A stretch of 33,344 bases of DNA. Origin: an uncultured Acidimicrobiales bacterium (GTDB taxonomy: Bacteria > Actinomycetota > Acidimicrobiia > Acidimicrobiales > SZUA-35). Below, in pieces: positions 1 through 7,787 of this stretch. The position numbers and the translations under genes are program-made. Every line of letters starts with the position of its first letter. Within the stretch, counting starts at the first letter, position 1. Below the pieces are notes generated by a model. That model did no database searches. It worked only from the letters and a program-made list of their open reading frames with translations, and was not told the DNA's origin. The stretch is from contig CALLGK010000143.1 of NCBI GenBank assembly GCA_938009905.1, forward strand, positions 1 to 33,344, read 5' to 3'.

Positions 1-8
1 AGGCAACG

Positions 9-704
9 ATGAACCACCACTTGCGCAATGCGGTCCTCACCCTTCTGCTCGCCGTCGGGCTTGCCGGGTGCGGCGGAGACGACGAGGCCACGCCAAGCGT
101 CACCGAGGTGCCTGTCGCGCCACCAACCCAAGCCATCGTCGTCGAGACAACAACGACGCTGCCACCGACAACAACGACCGAAGCGACCACCACAACCGCG
201 CCAACCACGACCACCACCACGGCGCCCCCTCTCCCGACTGCGCCCAATCCGGCCCTTCTTGACGGCGACCTGTTCTTCGATCCCGACCTCGACTACGTGA
301 TCGTCATTCCCTTTGAATGGGATGTCGCAACTGAAGATATTCCGGACCGCATCGAGGCATGGTTCGTCGGCGAGCCAAGCGGCGGCTTCCAGCCCAACGT
401 CAACATCTTGTCGGCGCCGGCCGGCGGGTTCACGCTCGACGACTACATCAACATCGGGATTCAAAGCCTCGAAGACACGCTCGACGATTTCGTCTTCATC
501 GACTCGCGAGTTCTCGAGCGCAGCAACGGGCCGACGCTCAGCGTCGTTGAAGTGTCTGGCAGCGGTCTCCAATTCCGGCAATATACGTTTGTGGAAAACA
601 GCACAGCAGTGATCCTGACGGTCACCGCGCCGCCCGACCTCTTCCAAGGAGTCATCGACGAATACGAGCTGTTCTTCGAAACACTGATGCCAGTGAGCCC
701 GTGA
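9..704 (+). CDS. Secreted lipoprotein with Thr-rich linker
   Basis: This 231-residue protein begins with a short basic N-terminus and a hydrophobic stretch ending in the lipobox LAGC, so Cys21 should be lipidated and the mature protein anchored on the outer face of the membrane. Residues about 46-76 form a Thr/Pro/Ala low-complexity linker typical of actinobacterial surface proteins. The following ~150 residues form a compact soluble domain I cannot assign; they contain alternating beta-like stretches and no cysteines. Only 8 bases precede the ATG in the window, so promoter and upstream neighbours are unseen. The stop codon overlaps the start of the next gene (TGATG), suggesting co-expression with the dioxygenase-like gene, though a functional link is not obvious. 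The lipoprotein call is firm; the function is unknown. Confidence 0.85.
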   Translation: MNHHLRNAVLTLLLAVGLAGCGGDDEATPSVTEVPVAPPTQAIVVETTTTLPPTTTTEATTTTAPTTTTTTAPPLPTAPNPALLDGDLFFDPDLDYVIVIPFEWDVATEDIPDRIEAWFVGEPSGGFQPNVNILSAPAGGFTLDDYINIGIQSLEDTLDDFVFIDSRVLERSNGPTLSVVEVSGSGLQFRQYTFVENSTAVILTVTAPPDLFQGVIDEYELFFETLMPVSP

Positions 705-1585
705 TGACAGATGTTGTGGATCAAGAACCTCGCCAGCTGACTCGCATCTCGGCATCGGCCGACCTCACCGACATGCTTTCGGCCCTTGAACGAGATGGTG
801 GTGTGATTGTCGAAGGCATGTTTCCGCCCGACGTCATGGCCGCGATGTTGGCGGCCTCGAACGAGCGCGCCGAACACGTGGTGCCTGGTTCCGCCACGCA
901 GGGCATGGGTGAAGCAGGTGCGGCCTTCGTTGGTCAGAACACGATTCGCTTCTCGAGTCTTGGGCTGCTTTGTCCATCGGCGTTCTTCGCCATGCTCGAC
1001 AACCCGCTCTTCGAGGCACTCGCCGATGCCGTGCTGCTACCCACGTGCGGTTCGTATTGGGTGAACACCGGTCAGGTCATGTTCATCGGCCCAGGCGAAA
1101 AGGCGCAGGCCCTGCATCGCGATGCGGACAACTGGTGGGAGTTTGTGCGGGCGACGTGGCCGAACACTCCCGAGATCACGCTCAGCGCCATGATTGGCCT
1201 CGAGGCCGTGACCGCAGAGTTGGGGGCCACCCGAGTTGTGCCCGGCAGCCATCAGTGGGAAGACCTCAACCTCTACGAAGACGTCGCCTCAGTCCCTGCC
1301 GAGCTGGGCTCAGGCGATGCGCTTGTCTACTCCGGCAACGTGCTGCATGGCGGCGGTGCCAACCAGACGTCCGATCAATGGCGTCGGGCCATGCATCTCA
1401 GCTTTGTCGCCGGGTGGCTCACACCAGAAGAAGCGTGCGCCATCGACTTCACAACCGAGGAGCTGCTGGCTCAGTCGCCACGAGTGCAGCGACTGCTCGG
1501 CCACCGCTCCTACAGCCCGGGCCAGCGTCGGGGTGGGGGCTTATGGCTCAAAGAGGTCCGAGCGATCGAAGACGCTCAGCAATAG
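704..1585 (+). CDS. Phytanoyl-CoA dioxygenase (PhyH) family Fe(II)/2-oxoglutarate oxygenase
   Basis: The 293-residue protein fits the PhyH family of non-haem iron, 2-oxoglutarate-dependent hydroxylases. The HxD metal motif is visible at His138 and Asp140 (ALHRDADNWW). The distal His is at about 215 (LHGGGAN), and an Arg about 12 residues later (Arg227/228) would bind 2-oxoglutarate. The VVPGSHQW segment preceding the distal His is also characteristic of PhyH proteins. The ATG at 704 overlaps the TGA of the lipoprotein gene; a GTG one codon upstream (701) is an equivalent alternative. The substrate cannot be deduced: the family hydroxylates phytanoyl-CoA, ectoine, antibiotics and other small molecules. 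The 3' end overlaps the convergent kinase gene by about 10 bases. Confidence 0.85.
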   Translation: MTDVVDQEPRQLTRISASADLTDMLSALERDGGVIVEGMFPPDVMAAMLAASNERAEHVVPGSATQGMGEAGAAFVGQNTIRFSSLGLLCPSAFFAMLDNPLFEALADAVLLPTCGSYWVNTGQVMFIGPGEKAQALHRDADNWWEFVRATWPNTPEITLSAMIGLEAVTAELGATRVVPGSHQWEDLNLYEDVASVPAELGSGDALVYSGNVLHGGGANQTSDQWRRAMHLSFVAGWLTPEEACAIDFTTEELLAQSPRVQRLLGHRSYSPGQRRGGGLWLKEVRAIEDAQQ

Positions 1586-2442
1586 CGACGAACTGCAGCT
1601 TCGGTTGCCGCGGCGTAGCTGCCACCGAACTTGATGGCGTGCACGGCCAACGGTGCGAGCTGGTGCAAGGCAACCCGGTCGGTCCAGCCATCGGCCAGCG
1701 GCCACGCCTCGTCGTAGGCATCAAACACGTCTGAGGCCCAGCCGCCAAACAACTGCATCATGGCGAGATCGAACTCGCGATGACCGCCGTGGGCAGCCGG
1801 GTCGATCAGCCAGCTGGTTCCCGTTGTGTCAACAACGCGATTACCGGCCCACAAGTCACCATGCAAACGAGCGGCTGGCTCAGCCGCTGCACCGAACGGG
1901 TCGAGTTTCGTGGCAACCGTCTCGAGCGCGCTGATGGTCGCCGGAGCCAGCGCGTTGGTATTTGCAGCGAGCCGGGCGAGGGGAAGCAGCCGATTGCTGG
2001 CATAGAACTCAGCCCACGAGTCGGCTGGCTCGTTGGGGAGCCCGCGACTGCCGGTGGTTCGCCGATCTTCTCGGCCGAAGCAGGGCGCGCCAGCTTGATG
2101 CATCTCGGCCAACGCTCGCCCGAACTCACGATCTGAGACTGGCCGGCCACCCCCTTCATCGATCCACTCGAGCACCAGCAGCGGCGGGTCAGCGCTGACG
2201 GCCAACACGTCTGGCACCGGCAGCGACCCGGCCCCACGAAGCCACCGCAACCCACGGGCCTCGGTGTCGAAGAACTCGGGAGGAGCACCGGCTCTCGTCT
2301 TGGCAAACACCGTGCGGCCGTCGGCCAGGCCGACGCGAAACGAGTCGGCCACATCGCCACCGCTGACTGGCCTCATCGACGAGACGTTCGACCCGATGGC
2401 TTGGCCGATGGCCTCCGCAAGAAGGTCAGCTCTTGGTGACAC
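1576..2442 (-). CDS. Fructosamine-3-kinase / aminoglycoside phosphotransferase-like kinase
   Basis: The C-terminal half carries the kinase signature: a catalytic-loop HGDLWAGN, then IDPAAHGGHREFDLAMM, which is the Mg-binding Asp plus the region typical of fructosamine-3-kinase rather than antibiotic kinases. An N-terminal ATP-lobe strand with FAKTR supplies the likely ATP-contacting lysine. Fructosamine kinases phosphorylate ketosamines on glycated proteins or small amines so that they decompose. I place the start at a GTG (2442) that lies inside the end of the upstream VOC gene, giving 288 residues and a 17-base overlap. The in-frame ATG at 2511 would add 23 low-complexity residues overlapping the VOC gene further and looks less likely. 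Co-location with a VOC (glyoxalase-fold) gene is consistent with repair of glycation or aldehyde damage, but that is inference. Confidence 0.75.
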   Translation of the reverse strand: MSPRADLLAEAIGQAIGSNVSSMRPVSGGDVADSFRVGLADGRTVFAKTRAGAPPEFFDTEARGLRWLRGAGSLPVPDVLAVSADPPLLVLEWIDEGGGRPVSDREFGRALAEMHQAGAPCFGREDRRTTGSRGLPNEPADSWAEFYASNRLLPLARLAANTNALAPATISALETVATKLDPFGAAAEPAARLHGDLWAGNRVVDTTGTSWLIDPAAHGGHREFDLAMMQLFGGWASDVFDAYDEAWPLADGWTDRVALHQLAPLAVHAIKFGGSYAAATEAAVRRYC

Positions 2443-2860
2443 CGTCGAGCATGCTCTCGTACTCGGTGTCGACCGGCTCCCAGAGTTCGATACGGCGACC
2501 GTCTCCGTCAATCACGTGCTGGAACCGGCCGAACGACTCGACCTCCATCACGCCAGCCAGTTCCACGCCAGCGGCGGTGAGTCTGGCCAGAATCGCATCA
2601 AGGTCATCAACGCGGTAGTTGACCATCGCCTGCTGGTCGGGGCTGCCGAAGTAGCCCGTGTCGTCAGCGAATGGGCTCCATTGGGTGAAGCAGCGCCGAC
2701 TGGGGTCACTGTCGGATCGCCAGGTGAAGTTCGAGCCGTAGTCATCGACACCGAGGCCGAGGTGCTCGGCGTACCACTGCTTGGTTGCGTCCGGATCCTC
2801 AGTGCGGAAGAACACACCGCCAATGCCCGTGACCCTGCCTGCCTTGCTCTCATTCGCCAT
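2426..2860 (-). CDS. VOC (glyoxalase/dioxygenase fold) family protein
   Basis: This 144-residue protein has the vicinal-oxygen-chelate layout of two beta-alpha-beta-beta-beta modules. The first begins at GIGGVFFRTEDPDATKQWY and the second at VNYRVDDLDAILARL; it ends with the DGDGRRIELWEP strand usual in the glyoxalase/bleomycin-resistance superfamily. Metal-ligand positions are only partly recognisable, so enzymatic activity is unproven. It is the first gene of a two-gene minus-strand unit in which the downstream kinase starts within its last codons. The family includes glyoxalase I, extradiol dioxygenases and binding proteins; length and sequence do not let me choose between them. Confidence 0.85.
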   Translation of the reverse strand: MANESKAGRVTGIGGVFFRTEDPDATKQWYAEHLGLGVDDYGSNFTWRSDSDPSRRCFTQWSPFADDTGYFGSPDQQAMVNYRVDDLDAILARLTAAGVELAGVMEVESFGRFQHVIDGDGRRIELWEPVDTEYESMLDGVTKS

Positions 2861-2931
2861 GGGGAGACGCTAATCCAAGTCGAGTTCCGAGGCTCCGGGA
2901 CTATCACCGAGCCGTGGCCGGTTGACATGAC

Positions 2932-3303
2932 ATGGCTCGCCTCACCGCACCCGCCGCGTCATTGGCGGCCGCGCTGTTGTGGGTGGCGTTGGCCTGGCGA
3001 ACGCCGAGCAGCACCTATCACTTTGCCCCGCTCATCGTGGCGGCGGCGTGGCCCTGGGTTGCTCGATCGAGCGGTTCTGCCGACGACGCACAACGAGGCT
3101 GGCTCCCGGTCGTCGGTGGCGCGGCAATCGCACTCGCAGCCGGTGCGGTCTTGCTGCTGGCGAATCGCCTCGACGGCCCCACACTGTGGAGCGAGGCCCG
3201 CCAGCCCAATCAGGTTGTGATCGAGATTGTCGGAGCGACGGCGTTTGGCGCGTTGATCGGATTCGTCAGCCAAACAACAGCTCGAGATTCACGCACGACC
3301 TGA
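2932..3303 (+). CDS. Small hydrophobic membrane protein, unknown function
   Basis: The 123-residue product is dominated by three or four hydrophobic segments (about residues 7-22, 31-46, 60-77 and 94-113) separated by short polar loops, with no recognised motif. It is a probable inner-membrane protein. It is transcribed divergently from the VOC gene across a 71-base gap and its end overlaps the convergent transporter remnant by about 15 bases. I do not recognise the family. Open frame, sensible membrane topology and base composition like its neighbours support a real gene, but with less certainty than for the flanking genes. Confidence 0.55.
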   Translation: MARLTAPAASLAAALLWVALAWRTPSSTYHFAPLIVAAAWPWVARSSGSADDAQRGWLPVVGGAAIALAAGAVLLLANRLDGPTLWSEARQPNQVVIEIVGATAFGALIGFVSQTTARDSRTT

Positions 3304-3645
3304 CGGGGCGCGAGCAGGTTTCGGCTCGTCGGCCCGGAACGCAAAGAGCCCGGCGGCGACAACGATGGCGCTGCCAGCAAACGTGAGCGCGTCGGGCACG
3401 TCGCCAAACACGACAATCTGCAGGATGATCGAGAACACGATGATCGTGTAGCGAAACGGTGCGCTGAAGCTGAGCTCACCAACTCGAACGGTGGCCACGC
3501 TGGCGACGCAGCCGATTGTGAGGAAGCACGATGCCGCCCCCAGCAACAGCAAGAGCCGCAGCGTGATCTCACCCCATCCTTCTACGAACGAAAGGAGAAG
3601 CCCCATGGCGGTGGCTGGGGCAGTCACTCCGCTGGTGACCACCAA
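3289..3645 (-). pseudogene. C-terminal remnant of a DMT/EamA-type transporter
   Basis: The 118-residue frame contains four hydrophobic helices, and its last ~70 residues, including VRVGELSFSAPFRY and the final AGSAIVVAAGLFAF helix, match the end of the second EamA repeat of 10-TM drug/metabolite transporters. Intact relatives are about 280-300 residues, as with the EamA gene at 8629-9453. Here the first repeat is absent: a TGA lies roughly ten codons upstream of the only possible start (TTG at 3645), and the reductive-dehalogenase-like gene occupies the upstream DNA, ending at 3624 inside this frame. I read this as a 5'-deleted transporter. A four-helix protein acting as a dimer, as in SMR transporters, is the alternative if the TTG is used. 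Confidence 0.6.
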
Positions 3646-4772
3646 CGCTTGGGCTTGGCCCGCTTGCCGCCCTCAAGTCGATCGTCGATGGCCAGCGCAA
3701 CGTGACGCCAACGGGTGCCCGCCAGCCGCTGCCACCAGCGATTCCACGGCTTGGAGTAGTCGCGGCTGTAGGGACAGACCCGTACGCAAATGGCGCAGTC
3801 GGTGTTGATCTTCGACCAATAGCCAAAGCACGCCTCGCCATCGACCGACCACTTGTTGACGCCCTTGATGCTTGAGCGGTTGAGGGCAACCGGGACAGGG
3901 CCGCCGCTTGGAATCGCGCTGGCCGGGCACGCTTCGGTGCAGCGGTCGCACTGCTCGCAGAACTCCTTGACGCCGAAGCTTCTTGGCGAGTCGTGAGCGA
4001 GCGGCATGTCGGTGAAGATCTTGCCGAAGCGCAATCTGGCCCCGTACTCCGGGGTGATGACCATGCCGTGCCGGCCGTACTCCCCCAGCCCGGCCGCAAT
4101 CGCATAGGGAATCGCAAGCGCCGAGTCGTTCATCGAGGGAACGGCTTCGTATCCGAGATTCTTGATGTACTGCGCAAGGCCGAGGAGCACGGCGGCGTCT
4201 TGGGAGTAGCCAAGCCCGGTTGCAGCACCCGATAGCGCGGAAGGTGCGGTCTGAATGAGCTCGGCATCCATGGCTTGGCCAATGACGATCACACTTGTCA
4301 TGCCCTCTGGCAGATCGTTTGGTTTGGCACCACCGGTGATCGAACTGAAGCGTTCGGTGTAGATCCAGCGCTCGTCATAGGCGGTGATGCCAACGAGGTC
4401 TGCGCCGAACACGTCTGCCACCTTCTTGATCTCGTCGGCGGCAACGGCTGGCGACTCAGACGGAAGCTGATCGTCTGGACCATCCCGCAACATCGACAGC
4501 GGATCTTGAAAGCCATCACGCCGGCCCTGGTCCTCGTACATCTCGGTGAACACATCGCTGACGTGCCAGGCTGCATTGCGCAAGGCGTAGTCGCGTTGGG
4601 TGAACCCGTTGGCCTTTCGCCACTGTTCGAGTGGACGGCGGTACGTGGCGTAGAAGCGCTCCGACTTCTCGTCTCGGATGGATTCGTCCCACCACGAACG
4701 AGAGAACACATCGTCGACCTGGCTGAATCGTTCGAAGTCCTCACCGACGTCGAAGGGTTCAGGAGCGGCCAT
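3624..4772 (-). CDS. Reductive-dehalogenase-like corrinoid / [4Fe-4S] protein
   Basis: The 382-residue protein ends with two ferredoxin-type clusters: CEQCDRCTEACP, then a more widely spaced CFGYW...CAICVRVCP. This second, C-x10-C-x2-C-x3-CP pattern, and the preceding AGLGEYGRHG...TPEYGARLR block, are the hallmarks of respiratory and catabolic reductive dehalogenases and their relatives. The related QueG epoxyqueuosine reductase shares the corrinoid fold but lacks this exact second motif. There is no Tat signal or transmembrane segment and no RdhB membrane anchor gene nearby, so the enzyme should be cytoplasmic, resembling NpRdhA-type catabolic enzymes more than organohalide-respiring ones. 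An alternative GTG start lies at 4793. Substrate and even dehalogenase activity are unproven. Confidence 0.8.
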   Translation of the reverse strand: MAAPEPFDVGEDFERFSQVDDVFSRSWWDESIRDEKSERFYATYRRPLEQWRKANGFTQRDYALRNAAWHVSDVFTEMYEDQGRRDGFQDPLSMLRDGPDDQLPSESPAVAADEIKKVADVFGADLVGITAYDERWIYTERFSSITGGAKPNDLPEGMTSVIVIGQAMDAELIQTAPSALSGAATGLGYSQDAAVLLGLAQYIKNLGYEAVPSMNDSALAIPYAIAAGLGEYGRHGMVITPEYGARLRFGKIFTDMPLAHDSPRSFGVKEFCEQCDRCTEACPASAIPSGGPVPVALNRSSIKGVNKWSVDGEACFGYWSKINTDCAICVRVCPYSRDYSKPWNRWWQRLAGTRWRHVALAIDDRLEGGKRAKPKRWWSPAE

Positions 4773-4816
4773 ACCGCACGAAGCTACCTGCACAAGGCCG
4801 ACCTACGCTTTGCGCT

Positions 4817-5431
4817 GTGCCAGGCGAACTCGCGATCTCGTGGACGCACCTTCCCGTAGAACGCATCGAGATGGGGACAGACGATCCGAGCGCGCCAGAC
4901 AACGAGCGTCCGTCTCGTCTGGTCAGCGTGCAGTCGCTCGATGTTGGTGAGGCGCCGGTATCGCAGGCCGACTTTGCTTCGTTTGTCGATGCCACCGGCT
5001 ATCAGACAACGGCCGAGCGACACGGAACAAGCTTTGCTTCCGCCCGTGATACGACGAATCAGACCGACGGACTCACCTGGAATGCTCGCTCTGCTGGCTC
5101 GGTCACGCATGTGTCGTGGTTCGATGCAGTTGAGTTCTGCCGCTGGGCAGGGGTGCGTCTCCCCACCGAGGCCGAGTGGGTGCGCATCAACGCGGCCCTT
5201 CACATCGCCGGTGATCGGTGGGAGTGGTGCGCCGACTGGTACTCAGACAGCTACTTCCGTGACGAGCAACGAGTGAACCCAACGGGGCCTCATTCGGGTA
5301 CGCAGCGTGTGTGCCGGGGCGGCGTTGCTCGCTCAACAGCGAGGTTCGGAGCGCCTCCAGATGTGTCTGCCTCAGACCTCAGCTTCCGAGTGGTGCGAGC
5401 ACCGCAACGTCACGAGAGACCCGAGAGCTGA
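4817..5431 (+). CDS. FGE-sulfatase (SUMF1/EgtB/PvdO) fold protein without FGE catalytic cysteines
   Basis: The 204-residue protein shows the formylglycine-generating-enzyme fold. The entry strand is IEMGTDDP, followed by VSQADFASFVDATGY, HVSWFDAVEFCRWAG, RLPTEAEW, WEWCADWY, and the closing RGG...SASDLSFRVV strand. Two things are odd. The segment between RLPTEAEW and WEWCADWY is reduced to about a dozen residues where the family normally has tens. The stretch between RGG and SASDLSFR lacks the paired cysteines of true sulfatase-maturing FGEs. It is therefore unlikely to mature the choline-sulfatase encoded 8 kb away. The GTG start at 4817 is chosen because the fold begins before the first internal ATG. 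It is divergent from the dehalogenase-like gene across a gap of under 50 bases. Confidence 0.75.
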   Translation: MPGELAISWTHLPVERIEMGTDDPSAPDNERPSRLVSVQSLDVGEAPVSQADFASFVDATGYQTTAERHGTSFASARDTTNQTDGLTWNARSAGSVTHVSWFDAVEFCRWAGVRLPTEAEWVRINAALHIAGDRWEWCADWYSDSYFRDEQRVNPTGPHSGTQRVCRGGVARSTARFGAPPDVSASDLSFRVVRAPQRHERPES

Positions 5432-5438
5432 ACAAGTC

Positions 5439-6224
5439 TCAGCCGTTGTCGGTCGCGGCCGCTTGAGCTCTCGTCACATACTCGGCAGCGAAGGCGGCGA
5501 AGCGCTCCTGCAACTCAACAGTGACAACACTTGTGGCGAGTTCGGTGAGTTGACCGACGTCGTTAGTGAGGGCACCGATCTCACCTTCCGGCAGGCCTCG
5601 TTCGACGAACGGCTGCCACATGTGCTGCTCAAACACCGCACGAAATCGCTGCGCGATCTCGTCGACTGCCATCGCGAGCGCGTCGTATTCATCGAGGATC
5701 TCGGCGACGGGAACGCCGAGCTTGGCAACGGCCGGTCCAATCTCGGCGAACGCTTCGTGCTTCACGACGACGTCTGTGCCATCAAGTTCGACAAGGCCCG
5801 TGGCGACCGCTCGCTGCATCTCAGCTTGGCTGAGACCAACTCCCTCAAACCGCTCGACCAACTCGGTGAGCGTCAGACGAATCGGCGCCCGCTCGAGTGT
5901 CGGCGCGACAGCACCAACACCAAGCAGGTGATCGAGGGAACGGCCCGCGTTCCACGAGTCGAGCGACTCCTTGATGGCCGCAAGCGAGAACCCGCGAGTT
6001 TGGAGATGAGCGATGAGGCGTAGGCGGTCTCGGTGATCTTGGCCGTAGTAACCGACCCGACCTCGCTTGATGGGTGGGGCGAGCAAACCCTTGTTTTGGT
6101 AGAGGCGGATCGTGGAGACCGGCAGTTCCGCATCCCGTGCGATCTCATCGATCGTCAGCTCAGATTCATCTCGTTCAGCTTGTTTTGGCCCAGTCGTGTC
6201 GCTCACGCTTCCAGTATGCCGCAT
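5439..6224 (-). CDS. MerR family transcriptional regulator
   Basis: This is a 261-residue regulator. After a short polar tail, the MerR winged helix-turn-helix spans about residues 17-85: LTIDEIARDAELPVSTIRLYQNKGLL, then the wing and GFSLAAIKESLD. It carries RLYQNKGLL in place of the usual RYYe.GLL. The ~170-residue C-terminal part is helical and unassigned, with no metal-binding cysteines, so a small-molecule or protein signal is more likely than a metal. The frame stays open upstream to 6461, but I choose the ATG at 6224 because it places the DNA-binding domain near the N-terminus and clears the divergent gene starting at 6276. The 51-base gap holds repeats likely to be its own operator. 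Confidence 0.85.
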   Translation of the reverse strand: MRHTGSVSDTTGPKQAERDESELTIDEIARDAELPVSTIRLYQNKGLLAPPIKRGRVGYYGQDHRDRLRLIAHLQTRGFSLAAIKESLDSWNAGRSLDHLLGVGAVAPTLERAPIRLTLTELVERFEGVGLSQAEMQRAVATGLVELDGTDVVVKHEAFAEIGPAVAKLGVPVAEILDEYDALAMAVDEIAQRFRAVFEQHMWQPFVERGLPEGEIGALTNDVGQLTELATSVVTVELQERFAAFAAEYVTRAQAAATDNG

Positions 6225-6230
6225 CTCGTC

Positions 6231-6260
6231 AACATTTACTTTGCTAATGTTTACTAACAT
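6231..6260. promoter_or_regulatory. Operator-like repeats between divergent MerR and YndJ-DUF1990 genes
   Basis: In an otherwise GC-rich region this stretch is strikingly AT-rich. AACATT at 6231-6236 pairs with AATGTT at 6246-6251. ATGTT at 6247-6251 pairs with AACAT at 6256-6260 across the spacer TACT. TTTACT occurs twice, 15 bases apart (6235 and 6250). Its position, 7 bases from the MerR start and 16 from the opposing ATG, suits a regulator controlling both genes. The assignment to this MerR protein is inference from location. Confidence 0.6.
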
Positions 6261-6275
6261 CGTTACAGTGAAGGC

Positions 6276-7787
6276 ATGACCACGCCAGCAGCACCTCAAC
6301 GCGATCGATGGATCGCCACTGCCGTCGCCGGATTGCTCGTGTGGATTGGCTGGGCCGTTGCCGTTCGCCCGGAGTGGACGGCCGTTCTCTTGCTGCTGTC
6401 GCCATTCGTCATCGTGCCGTTGGGGCTCCGGCTCGCCTCGGTCGCGTTGGCCGGCCCACACGCTCCGATGCTTCGACCCCTCGCTCAGGTTGCTCCGCTC
6501 ATCGCTCTGAGCGCCGCCGTCAGCTTCATCCCAGATGTCGGACCGCTCGCCGCTGTTCTCACAGTTCCCTGGTTGCTCTTCACACTGATCGTTGCCCTAC
6601 TCGGCGTTCGCCGCATCATGTCGCGGCGATCACTGCTCGACCCAGCGATTGCCGTCGATGCTGGCTTGGCCTTTCTCGCAGTCGGCGGCGCCTGGCTCAC
6701 AATCAGCCGTGCGGGACTCAACCCGCTTGGCTTCAGCGATGCCATCGTGCAGCTCACCGCCGTTCACTTTCACTACGCCGGGTTCGCACTCCCGTTCGTC
6801 GTCGGATTCGTTGCTCGTCACCTCAATCGAGGCATCGCTGTTCCGGCAGCCGTCATTGCTGGCGTCCCCCTCACCGCGATCGGCATCACCGCCGGCGGCA
6901 ATCTCGAGTGGGTGGCCGCAACGTTCATGGCGCTCGCCGGTCTGGCAACCGCCCTCTTCTTGCTACGGGTCGGCATGAAGGCGAGCGGCGCAGCCCGAAG
7001 CCTCACGATCGTGGCTGGCCTCGCGCTCGCTGGTGGTATGTCGATGGCGCTTGGCTGGGCCTGGGCGGTCAAGTTTGGTTGGAACTACCTGGGTCTTGAG
7101 GGCATGGCGGCCACCCACGGATCGCTCAACGCTCTGGGCTTTGGACTGCTCGGCCTCGTCGGACTCAACCTGCTCGCCAAGGTTGATGAGCCGCACGAGA
7201 CAAGCGTTGCCCTCCTCGTCGGGAAGCCCAACGATCGCCACCTCAAGGAACTCGCCGAGCGGGCAGCAAGCCACAACACCACGAACGCTGTTGGACTCCT
7301 CAATCGTCCCGTTCCAGACGGCTTCCGGCACAAGGTCTGGCACCGCACCATTGACCACGGCGACTTCGCTCAAGCCACCGCTGCCATCCAACAGTGGGCT
7401 GGCCACGAGGAGGCAGGCATCAGCCGATGGCCAGCGCACCCACCGATCGCCGTCGGCGAAACGCTCGGCATCAGCATCCCCGTCGGTCCACTTGCGGTAA
7501 CCGCGAGTTGTCGAATCGTTGACGTCGTCGACGAACCAAACCGCTACGGCTTCACCTACGCAACACTCCCCCACCATCCAGAGGACGGCGAAGAGAGCTT
7601 CATCGTCGAACGCCACGACGACGGCACCGTCGACATCACCGTCACTGCCGTGTGGCGGGCGTCCATCCTCGCCAACCATCTGTGCCCGCCCTTGACCGAC
7701 TATCTCCAGAGCAGGGCGATCGGCATGTATCTCGATGGCATCGCCACGGGCGGCACAAGCGTCAACGAGGAACTCGTCGCATGCTGA
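6276..7787 (+). CDS. YndJ-like membrane protein fused to a C-terminal DUF1990 domain
   Basis: The 503-residue protein has an N-terminal membrane region of roughly nine or ten hydrophobic helices up to about residue 305, resembling the YndJ family. It includes FSDAIVQLTAVHFHYAGFALP, a motif with two histidines within a helix. A soluble C-terminal domain from about residue 325 has features of DUF1990 (RPVPDGFRHKVWHRTIDHG, YGFTYATLPHHPEDGEE, and a closing YLDGI). Both families are of unknown biochemical function. The ATG at 6276 follows the operator-like repeats. The last codons overlap the next gene by 7 bases, indicating translational coupling with the DUF2071 protein. The divergent MerR regulator probably controls expression. 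Confidence 0.75.
   Translation: MTTPAAPQRDRWIATAVAGLLVWIGWAVAVRPEWTAVLLLLSPFVIVPLGLRLASVALAGPHAPMLRPLAQVAPLIALSAAVSFIPDVGPLAAVLTVPWLLFTLIVALLGVRRIMSRRSLLDPAIAVDAGLAFLAVGGAWLTISRAGLNPLGFSDAIVQLTAVHFHYAGFALPFVVGFVARHLNRGIAVPAAVIAGVPLTAIGITAGGNLEWVAATFMALAGLATALFLLRVGMKASGAARSLTIVAGLALAGGMSMALGWAWAVKFGWNYLGLEGMAATHGSLNALGFGLLGLVGLNLLAKVDEPHETSVALLVGKPNDRHLKELAERAASHNTTNAVGLLNRPVPDGFRHKVWHRTIDHGDFAQATAAIQQWAGHEEAGISRWPAHPPIAVGETLGISIPVGPLAVTASCRIVDVVDEPNRYGFTYATLPHHPEDGEESFIVERHDDGTVDITVTAVWRASILANHLCPPLTDYLQSRAIGMYLDGIATGGTSVNEELVAC

Noticed and set aside
5427-5443. Hairpin GCTGA/TCAGC between the convergent FGE-fold and MerR genes
   Set aside because: The stem is only 5 bp with a 7-base loop and involves both stop codons; this is too weak to call a terminator.
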